NCBI GenBank assembly: GCA_964358485.1
Contig: CAYHPY010000114.1
Location: forward strand, 1 to 11,332
DNA from: CAYHPY01 sp964358485
GTDB taxonomy: Bacteria > Elusimicrobiota > Elusimicrobia > UBA1565 > UBA9628
Direction of reading: 5' to 3'
Length of the DNA stretch: 11,332 bases
Position 1 is the first letter of the stretch, and each line of letters starts with the position of its first letter. Below are positions 1 to 6,350 of this stretch, piece by piece. The notes below the pieces were generated by a model. That model made no database searches and had not been told where the DNA came from. It worked only from the letters and a program-made list of their open reading frames with translations. A program made the translations under genes and the position numbers.

Positions 1-1118
1 CCGTGGGTGGCCTCGAAAACGGCCACGCCGTCGCCGATGTTGGCCCCCGGAGCGATGCCCAGGCCGCCGACCTGCGCGGCCGCGGCGTCGGAGAGGTAGT
101 CGCCGTTCAAGTTCGGCGTGCAGAGGACGGAGTATTCGTCGGGGCGCAGCAGCAGCTGCTGGAAGGTCTGGTCGGCGATCCGGTCTTTGATGAGGACCTT
201 GCCGGCGGGCATCTTGCCGTCGAACTTGTCCCAAAGGTCGGCCTCGGAGACGGTCTGCGCGCCGAACTCGTCGCGCGCCACCTCGTAGCCCCAATCCCGG
301 AAGGCGCCTTCGGTGAACTTCTGGATGTTCCCCTTGTGCACGAAGGTGACCGAGGGCTTCTTGTGGTCGACGGCGTACTTGATGGCCATGCGGACCAGCC
401 GCTTGGTGCCGGTGATGGAGATGGGCTTGATGCCGATGCCGCAGTCGGGGAAGGGGATCTTCTTGCCCATGTCCTTGGTGAGGAAGTCATAGACCTTCTT
501 CTGCTCCGGAGTCCCGTATTCGAATTCGATCCCGGAGTAGACGTCCTCGGTGTTTTCGCGGAAAATCACGATGTTAAGCTTCTCGGGGGCCTTCACCGGG
601 CAGGGGACGCCGGTAAACCACCGGACCGGGCGCACGCAGGCGTAGAGGTCGAGCTTTTGGCGGATGCCCACGTTGATGGAGCGAAAGCGCGGCGTGACCC
701 ACTCCGAGGAGCACTTCACGCATTTCTCCGGGCGGGCGTCGCCCTGTCCATTTTGTTCGGCCGCGCAGACCAGGCAGACGAACTTGAAACCGCCGACCGG
801 GGTGGTCAGGGGGCCCTTGATCGAAACGCGGAATTCCTTGAAGGCGTCCAGGGTTTCCTGGGGGAGGGCGGTGTCCTTGTCGTAGTTCTGGAGGGCCGAG
901 AGGCCGGCGTGGACTTCCATCCAGGCGATGGTCTTCTTGCCGCCGTAGGCTTTGGCGACGGCCGCGTCCAGGACGACCTTGGTGGCCTTCCAGATGTCGG
1001 GGCCGGTCCCGTCGCCGGCGAAGAAGGGGATGATGGGGTTGTTGGGAACCTGAACCTTGCCGTCTTTCCAGCCGATTTTCTCCCCGTTGGCGGGAACCTT
1101 TACCTTAGAGTAACCCAT
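1..1118 (-). CDS. icd: Isocitrate dehydrogenase, C-terminus cut off by window edge
   Basis: This TCA-cycle enzyme oxidatively decarboxylates isocitrate to 2-oxoglutarate in the cytoplasm. The 372 visible residues align from memory with E. coli Icd: GDGTGPDIW (35-43), IKGPLTTPVGG (100-110), RSINVGIRQ (146-154), IFRENTEDVYSG (185-196), VHKGN, NLNGDY and FEATHG at the cut. Isocitrate-binding residues equivalent to E. coli S113, N115, R119, R129, R153 and Y160 are present as S147, N149, R153, R163, R187 and Y194. The NADP-specificity residues (E. coli K344, Y345, R395) lie beyond the window, so the cofactor cannot be read. The ATG at 1118 follows a strong GGAGG (1127-1131) at 8-nt spacing. Oddity: about 33 extra residues (111-145) with two CxxC pairs interrupt the chain just before the serine loop. 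The gene lies 87 nt downstream of a dicarboxylate-type symporter on the same strand. The family call is very sure. Confidence 0.96.
   Translation of the reverse strand, partial: MGYSKVKVPANGEKIGWKDGKVQVPNNPIIPFFAGDGTGPDIWKATKVVLDAAVAKAYGGKKTIAWMEVHAGLSALQNYDKDTALPQETLDAFKEFRVSIKGPLTTPVGGFKFVCLVCAAEQNGQGDARPEKCVKCSSEWVTPRFRSINVGIRQKLDLYACVRPVRWFTGVPCPVKAPEKLNIVIFRENTEDVYSGIEFEYGTPEQKKVYDFLTKDMGKKIPFPDCGIGIKPISITGTKRLVRMAIKYAVDHKKPSVTFVHKGNIQKFTEGAFRDWGYEVARDEFGAQTVSEADLWDKFDGKMPAGKVLIKDRIADQTFQQLLLRPDEYSVLCTPNLNGDYLSDAAAAQVGGLGIAPGANIGDGVAVFEATH
684..788 (-). other. Zinc-ribbon-like insertion inside isocitrate dehydrogenase
   Basis: Residues 111-145 of the icd product have no counterpart in E. 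coli Icd, where VGGG runs almost directly into IRSLNV. The insert holds C115-x2-C118 and C133-x2-C136 with 14 residues between the pairs, which is the spacing of a small rubredoxin-type zinc knuckle. The reading frame is intact on both sides and the flanking motifs are conserved, so it is not a frameshift. It lies immediately before S147, the equivalent of E. coli S113, which binds substrate and is the residue phosphorylated by AceK in enterics. Metal binding is inferred from the four cysteines. Confidence 0.8.
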
Positions 1119-1205
1119 TGTCTCATCCTCCACCTCGAAAATTTTAGGGATGCTAGCAATTTTGACCGACTCTGGCTAGTCCCGGGTTTGGCGCAAACGA
1201 GAGGG

Positions 1206-2465
1206 CTAAGCCGCTTCCGGCTCGGCGGAAAAGGCGGGAGCCCGCTTGTCGAATCTCGCGCCGTCCCACCGGTCCAACAGGATGGAGATCATCATGTCCG
1301 AAAGGACATTGACCACCGAGCGGGCCCGGGCCAGGACCCAGTCCACCGTCAATAACAGCGGGAGAATCTCCAAGGGAAGCCCGACCGTCGTCAGGACCAA
1401 GGAGAGGGAGATGAAGCCCGCTTCGGGAACGCCGGCGATGCCCATGGCGGCCAGCAGGCAGGACCCGGCGGCGAACATCTGCTGGGCCAGGGTCAGTTCG
1501 ATCCCGTGGGCCTGGGCCACGAAGAGGACCGCCATGGCCTCGTAAAGAATGATGCCGTCGTTGTTGAGGTTTGTGCCGACGCAGGCTCCCAGGGCCGAGG
1601 CGCCCTTGGAGACCCCGAGCTTGTCGAGGGCCTTGAGGGTGATGGGGAGGGTGGCGAGGCTCGAATTGGCTCCGGCGGCGTAGATGACGGGTTCCCGGGC
1701 GGCCTCGAAAAAACGCCGAAGGTCCATTCGTGCGTAGCCCGTCAGCCAGAGGGTATAGGTGATCAGCGGGTGCAGGGTCAGCCCCAACAAGCCCACGCCC
1801 ACATAGGCCGCCAAGCCGCGGAAGGGGGCAAAGCCTTGTTCCCCCACGGCCTTGGCCACCACGGCGAAGACGGCCACCGGCACGAGCCGGATGATCCATC
1901 CCAGGATGGTCTCCATCGCTTTTTGCAGGATTTCGAAATCCCGCTCCAGGCCGTGGGTGTCGGTCCCGCTCTCCTTGAGCTTTCTTAGGGCCAGGCTCAG
2001 CAGCAGGGCCATCCCCACCAGGGGGATCACGGAATTCTCGGCGAAGGGAGAGACGAGGCTGGTCGGCACGAAACCGGAAAGGACGGCCATCGGGCCGATT
2101 TTTTGTTTGACCACGGGGGCGGGCGCGGTCGCCGAGGTCCAGGAGACGCTGGAGAAATTCCCGGCCATGTGGCGCCCCGGTTTCAGGGCGTTGGAAAGGG
2201 CCAGGCCGAAGCCCAGGGCGATGGAGGCATTCACGCTCGCCAGGACGACCATCCGCAGGCCGCTTTTGGCGGAGACCTTGGCCTGGAGCACCGCGTTGAT
2301 CACGGCCAGCATCAACAAGGGCGTGGCCGCCACCTTGATGGCCTGGATGACCAATTTTCCCACGTCTCCCAGAACGCCGACGGGCTTGCCGATGATCAGC
2401 CCCGCCGCGGTTCCCGCGGCCAGCGCGATGAGGATTTGCCCGGTCAAGGGAATGCGGCCTTTCAT
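1206..2465 (-). CDS. Dicarboxylate/amino acid:cation symporter (DAACS, GltP/DctA-like)
   Basis: This inner-membrane secondary transporter of 419 residues is predicted to take up a C4-dicarboxylate or related acid with Na+ or H+. The family signatures are in order: HP1 hairpin NSSLATLP (267-274), TM7 GTNLNNDGI (297-305), HP2 MGIAGVPEAGF (341-351), and TM8 with D375, R382, S383, N386 and D390. Against GltPh, TM8 keeps D390, R397, N401 and D405, but the amino-group-binding D394 is alanine (A379). E. coli DctA has serine there, so a dicarboxylate without an amino group is the better guess. The usual NMDGT is NNDGI (301-305). The start ATG overlaps the glycosyltransferase stop (ATGA, 2462-2465), so the genes are translationally coupled. 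The family is sure; the substrate is inferred. Confidence 0.93.
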   Translation of the reverse strand: MKGRIPLTGQILIALAAGTAAGLIIGKPVGVLGDVGKLVIQAIKVAATPLLMLAVINAVLQAKVSAKSGLRMVVLASVNASIALGFGLALSNALKPGRHMAGNFSSVSWTSATAPAPVVKQKIGPMAVLSGFVPTSLVSPFAENSVIPLVGMALLLSLALRKLKESGTDTHGLERDFEILQKAMETILGWIIRLVPVAVFAVVAKAVGEQGFAPFRGLAAYVGVGLLGLTLHPLITYTLWLTGYARMDLRRFFEAAREPVIYAAGANSSLATLPITLKALDKLGVSKGASALGACVGTNLNNDGIILYEAMAVLFVAQAHGIELTLAQQMFAAGSCLLAAMGIAGVPEAGFISLSLVLTTVGLPLEILPLLLTVDWVLARARSVVNVLSDMMISILLDRWDGARFDKRAPAFSAEPEAA

Positions 2466-3619
2466 CGGCGGGTTTCCTCGTAGAGCTTTTCCTGCGCCTT
2501 GACCATGAGGTCGATATCGAAGTCGGGGCCGACCGAGGCGGCGGCGCGCTGGCCCAGGCGCTTGCGCAGGGCAGGGTCGGCGAGCAGGGTGAGAATTCTT
2601 CGGGACATGAGGTTGAGGTCGCCCACGGGGACCACGAACCCGTTCTCCCCGTCCTTGAGGATGTCGGTGACCCCGTCGGTGGCGTAGCAGACGCAGGGCA
2701 GGCCGCTTTTCATGGCTTCCACCAGCGCGCGGGGCAGCCCCTCCCAGAGGGAGGTCAAAACGAAGATGTTCGAGGCGGCCAGGAGCTCCGGGGTGTCACG
2801 CCGCCAGCCCGGCATGGCCAGCCGCCCGTGCAGGCCCGCGGCCACCATTTGGCATTCCATCCGGGGGCGCAGGGGGCCGTCGCCGATGAAGAGAAACCGG
2901 GCGTCGGGATTCTCGGCCGCGACCATGCGCGCCAGCGAGACGAAATCCCCGGGATTTTTCTGGGGCTTGAGGTTTCCGATCGACGTGATCAGCGGCTTGT
3001 GCATGCCCAGACCGAGCGAGGCTTTCAACCGCCCCGCGTCCTCCAGAGTCGCCGGGTAATCGGAAAATTTGATCCCGGAACGGATCAGGAGGTAGCGGGA
3101 CGGATCTCCCAGCCGGTGCTTGAGGGCGTAGACCCGGTTGGACTCGGAGACGAAGACGATCCGGTGGGCCGCCCGGCAGGCCAGGCGTTCGAGAAAAAGG
3201 TAGACCCCCTTGCGAAGGGCCGATTGATAGTCGTTGAATCCGAAGCCGTGGTAGGTGTGGATGACCAACGGCACGCCGGCCAACCAGGCGGCCAGGCGCC
3301 CCAGGATGCCGGCCTTCGAGCTGTGGGTGTGGACCACCGCGGGCCTTTCCGTGAGGAAAAGGTTCCAGAGCTGGAGCAGGCAGAGCAGGTCCTGGCCGGG
3401 GCTGATCTCCCACTTCAGGGAGGATAGAAAGCGGAGCTTGAGCCCCGGATTGTTGCGCGCCTCCGGCTCCAGAGTTCCCCCCTCCCCCACGGCCACCATG
3501 CAGTCGAAGCGCGCGGGATCCAGGCCCGAAGCGGTGTAGAGCGTGTTGCCCTGGGCCCCTCCGAGGTCCAGCCGGGTGATGACGTGGATGACCTTGATTC
3601 TCGCCTTGGCGGTGGTCAT
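2462..3619 (-). CDS. Family 4 glycosyltransferase (GT-B fold)
   Basis: This is a cytoplasmic or membrane-associated sugar transferase of 385 residues, probably acting on a lipid-linked or surface glycan. The N-terminal acceptor half has the loop GGAQ (20-23) and HTHSSKAGILGRLA (97-110). The C-terminal nucleotide-sugar half has SIGNLKPQKNP (213-223), the lysine family position being K221, then FIGDGPL (244-250) and the EX7E motif E293-E301 in EGLPRALVE. The frame is open another 67 codons upstream, but that stretch lies inside the SpoIID-like gene and reads as low-complexity Arg/Pro/Ser. The ATG at 3619 is preferred because it makes an ATGA overlap with the preceding stop, and the conserved N-terminus (KVIHVITRLDLGG) begins right after it. 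Donor and acceptor are unknown. Its position next to a SpoIID-like protein suggests cell-envelope glycan work. Confidence 0.93.
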   Translation of the reverse strand: MTTAKARIKVIHVITRLDLGGAQGNTLYTASGLDPARFDCMVAVGEGGTLEPEARNNPGLKLRFLSSLKWEISPGQDLLCLLQLWNLFLTERPAVVHTHSSKAGILGRLAAWLAGVPLVIHTYHGFGFNDYQSALRKGVYLFLERLACRAAHRIVFVSESNRVYALKHRLGDPSRYLLIRSGIKFSDYPATLEDAGRLKASLGLGMHKPLITSIGNLKPQKNPGDFVSLARMVAAENPDARFLFIGDGPLRPRMECQMVAAGLHGRLAMPGWRRDTPELLAASNIFVLTSLWEGLPRALVEAMKSGLPCVCYATDGVTDILKDGENGFVVPVGDLNLMSRRILTLLADPALRKRLGQRAAASVGPDFDIDLMVKAQEKLYEETRR

Positions 3620-5790
3620 TTGCGGCGGCGGGGATTGAGGGGCCGAGTGGAGCGGCGGGGGCTTCGGGCTTCGGTCGCTTTGGGTTGGGGCACGATGGTG
3701 TCGATGGAAAGATTCGGGAAGTAATGGGTCAGGATCTGCCGCCAGCCCCGGCCGAGGCTGGCCTGTCCCACCGCTCCCGCGCTGCACATCCCGGCCCCGG
3801 AACCCGTTCCCGCGCCCCAAAGGACGAAATGGGACGGGCTCCCCGGACGCCCCGCGTCAAAAAGAGGCTGAATCGTGAAAAGGGTCGATCTCAACGAGCC
3901 CGGTGAGAGGAGGTCTCGGATGGCGTCGTCCCCCTCGACCGCGAGCTTGTCGTCGATCCCGGCGGCCTCCAGGGCTAGAATGCGCCCTGAGGGCGAGCGG
4001 CGAAGCGCGGAGAGCCCCCGCAGGCGGCCGATCGGCTTGGTCCGCTCGGCTCTTTTCATGATCTCCTTGGCGTTGAGCACGCGCACCCAGCGCGCCTCGG
4101 AAGGGGTCGAAAGGCTTCCGGCCTCGCAATAGCGTTCCGCGGGAGGATAGGCGTGGACGAAGCGTTCGAGCGCCCCGGGGCTGGCGGAAAGGGCGATGTC
4201 GCTCGGGCCGTCGGGGACTCCCACCAAAATTTGTCCGGTCTCATCGGCGGGCTCCGGGTCCGTGCGCCCTCCGCAATGGGCGTGTTGGGCGACGCGGGCG
4301 GGGCGTCCCCGCCATTTCAGGATCCAGCCCTCCGTGGCCGCGACCGCGCGGGTCGCGTCGCGAAGCTCGGAGTTGAGTCCCACGTAAAGCTGGCAGCGCT
4401 TGGAATCGCAGAAGTCGGAGCGTTCCATGTTGGGCTGGGCGTTGGCTTTCATCCAGAGCGCGCGCGTCCGGGAGAGCACCGCTTGGGCCTGAAAGGCCTG
4501 GGGCGGAGCCCCGTCCGGCAGAGCCGCCGCGACGGCCCCGTAAAGATAATCCTCGAGCGGAGTCTCGTTGACCAGGCGCACTCCGTATGGGGTCGGAATG
4601 ACTTCAAGAATCCCCCGGACCTCCCGGTCGCCGGAATCGAATCCGAAACCTTCCCGGAATTCGGCGCTTTTAATCAGGACCGAGCCCGAGCGCGAGGTCG
4701 GGATGATTCGAAACGGCTGCTTGGTGGTGAATTGGATGTTGCGGACGGTGTCGCGGACCTCCACGATGTTGGTCTCGGGCCGGAACTGGACTTCCCATTG
4801 CTCCAGCCCGCGGACGTCCTCCTTGACGTTTTGCCCCGCGGTGGCGATGTGGAACTGGGAGTTGGCCATGAAATAAAAGCGCAGGGCGGTGGCGGGCGTG
4901 GCGTCGGCCAGCGTGAACAGCGCCACCCGGACCGTAAGCGTGGACGGCGAGGGAGGGATGCCTCCGCCGGAGGCCGGCAGCAAGGGCCGGCTCAGGCGTC
5001 GGACCGGCTCCAGGGCGCGGGGGTCGCCCGTCAGGAATTTGGTGACCTTGCGCATCGAGGCGAGGCTTTCCGAATCGGCCGGATCGAAGGACAGCGCCGC
5101 CTGAAAGGCCCGCCAGGCCATCCGGTTCTCCCCGATTTTTTCGTAAAGCTTTCCGAGCTCCTTGAGGGACTCCATCTGCCAGGGGTCCTGCGACACGCTC
5201 TGCCGGAAATAGGCCAGGGCCGCCTGCTTGTCGCCGACTCCGAGGGCCGTCAGGCCGGTTTGGTAGGCGGCCTGGGGGATGAGGTAGGGTCCCTGGACCA
5301 AAGCCTCCCGCAAGGGCGGCAGGGCGGTTTTGGGGCGAGAATCCCGAAGGGAGGTCATCCCGAGTCCGAGGTTGGCTTCGGCTTGGTTGGCGGTGGTGGT
5401 GGAACGCTCCAGGGCCTTGGCGAAGGAATCCCGGGCTTCCCGGCCGCGGTCGAGCGCGAGGTAGGCCCAGCCCCGCTGGTTCCAGAGAAAACTGTCGTCC
5501 TCGTTTTGCAGGGACGCCTTGACCCAGGCCGGCAGGGCGGCGTCGGCCGCCCCCTTGTCGCGCAGGACCACGGCCAGGTCCGCGTCGGGTTCGGCTCCGG
5601 CCGACCCCAGGGCGGCGAGGGCGCGGTAGCCGGCCTCCGCGTCGGTATAACGGCCTTGCAGGAACGCCTCGTAGGCGCTGCGGGCCGATTCGGACGCCGA
5701 ACCCGGGGAAAGGGGGTCGATCGGCCGGGCCGGATCGGCGGCGCGGGCCGTCCCCAGCCCCAGCAGAAGCGCGGCGGTCCAGAGCCTCAC
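3616..5790 (-). CDS. Secreted TPR and SpoIID/LytB-like protein, catalytic Glu missing
   Basis: The 724-residue protein has a signal peptide (1-18, hydrophobic core then ARA|AD). Helical TPR-like repeats span about 33-245, including NQRGWAYLALDRGREARDSF and LKELGKLYEKIGENRMAW. A beta-rich linker precedes a SpoIID-type domain from about 390. SpoIID enzymes are peptidoglycan lytic transglycosylases that trim stem-free glycan. Family hallmarks are VRGILEVI (391-398), LEDYL (412-416), QAFQAQAVLSRTRAL (431-445), HAHCGGRT (503-510), LRSTLF (633-638) and a C-terminal GAGMCSAGAVG (665-675). The catalytic glutamate (E88 in B. subtilis SpoIID, usual motif GVVPxEM) is A423 here, within GAVAAAL, and the usual GHGVGM histidine is serine (GSGAGM). 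It may therefore be a binding or scaffold protein. The start is GTG, overlapping the previous stop as GTGA (5787-5790). It is predicted periplasmic or extracellular. Confidence 0.9.
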   Translation of the reverse strand: MRLWTAALLLGLGTARAADPARPIDPLSPGSASESARSAYEAFLQGRYTDAEAGYRALAALGSAGAEPDADLAVVLRDKGAADAALPAWVKASLQNEDDSFLWNQRGWAYLALDRGREARDSFAKALERSTTTANQAEANLGLGMTSLRDSRPKTALPPLREALVQGPYLIPQAAYQTGLTALGVGDKQAALAYFRQSVSQDPWQMESLKELGKLYEKIGENRMAWRAFQAALSFDPADSESLASMRKVTKFLTGDPRALEPVRRLSRPLLPASGGGIPPSPSTLTVRVALFTLADATPATALRFYFMANSQFHIATAGQNVKEDVRGLEQWEVQFRPETNIVEVRDTVRNIQFTTKQPFRIIPTSRSGSVLIKSAEFREGFGFDSGDREVRGILEVIPTPYGVRLVNETPLEDYLYGAVAAALPDGAPPQAFQAQAVLSRTRALWMKANAQPNMERSDFCDSKRCQLYVGLNSELRDATRAVAATEGWILKWRGRPARVAQHAHCGGRTDPEPADETGQILVGVPDGPSDIALSASPGALERFVHAYPPAERYCEAGSLSTPSEARWVRVLNAKEIMKRAERTKPIGRLRGLSALRRSPSGRILALEAAGIDDKLAVEGDDAIRDLLSPGSLRSTLFTIQPLFDAGRPGSPSHFVLWGAGTGSGAGMCSAGAVGQASLGRGWRQILTHYFPNLSIDTIVPQPKATEARSPRRSTRPLNPRRRK

Positions 5791-6296
5791 GGGGCGCCGC
5801 CCGGGGGCGTTGCAAGTTTGGCCACGATCCGGCTGCTGATGAGAAACGGGAAGCCCTGGAATTTCTGCGCGCCGGTCTCGAGTTCCGTCGTCACGTACCA
5901 GGCCTCGATCTTGTCCTCGGGCTTGATGATGGAGTTGTGGAGCATGCGGGCGGTGTCCGTGAGGTTGAGGGTTTCCTTTTGGAATCGGGTCGCCAGGGAA
6001 AGCAGGGAGCGCGCGCGGATGAGGAGGTGGGGCGAATAGGCGGTTTCCCGTTCCAGCCAGTCCAAGAGTCCCGGGATCGAGCTCGATTCCTGAAGGAAGC
6101 TCCGAATGGCCCGCCGGGCCGTTTGCAGGTCATCGGCGAAGAGCCCGTCCCTCATCTTTTGGTTGTTGCGGATGGCATTGGAGACGCGCTGGGCCCGGAA
6201 GAGAAGGTCCTCCAGGCGCGTCTGGAGCAGGCCGACGCGATCCACGAATTCCTGGAACCGTTCCTCGGCGATCTTAAAGAGCTGGCCCAATTCCAT
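5787..6296 (-). CDS. Hypothetical helical protein, 169 residues
   Basis: I do not recognise a family. The product is largely alpha-helical, with amphipathic heptad-like stretches (about 1-45, RVGLLQTRLEDLLFRAQRV) and an Arg/Leu-rich middle. The C-terminal part looks more beta-like (KIEAWYVTTELE, GFPFLISSRIVAKL). There is no signal peptide, membrane span or cysteine motif, so it should be cytoplasmic. The ATG at 6296 has an AAAGG 6 nt upstream. The gene begins 54 nt after the GYF gene ends, and its TGA overlaps the GTG of the SpoIID-like gene by 4 nt, so its translation is probably coupled to that gene. Codon use matches its neighbours, supporting a real gene. Function unknown; any role in envelope biology is only suggested by position. 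Confidence 0.8.
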   Translation of the reverse strand: MELGQLFKIAEERFQEFVDRVGLLQTRLEDLLFRAQRVSNAIRNNQKMRDGLFADDLQTARRAIRSFLQESSSIPGLLDWLERETAYSPHLLIRARSLLSLATRFQKETLNLTDTARMLHNSIIKPEDKIEAWYVTTELETGAQKFQGFPFLISSRIVAKLATPPGGAP

Positions 6297-6350
6297 GGAT
6301 GGCCTTTATGTACCACTTTTTGGCCCCCAAGGAAAGGCCGCGACCGCCCC

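Noticed and set aside
1119..1205. Terminator or promoter in the gap between the symporter and icd
   Set aside because: GCTAGC and CCCGGG are short palindromes, but no stable stem with a T-run is present. Possible -10 boxes (TAAAAT, TAGCAT) lack a good -35, so I left both uncalled.
3..1355. 450-codon open frame on the plus strand opposite isocitrate dehydrogenase
   Set aside because: Antisense shadow of a clearly conserved enzyme, and it runs through the icd upstream region into the symporter gene.
3620..3820. 67-codon upstream extension of the glycosyltransferase
   Set aside because: It lies wholly within the SpoIID-like gene in another frame and is low complexity. The ATGA overlap gives a natural start at 3619.
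4153..6039. 628-codon open frame on the plus strand opposite the SpoIID-like gene
   Set aside because: Same antisense-register effect. The real gene on the other strand has a signal peptide and domain motifs, while this one has none.
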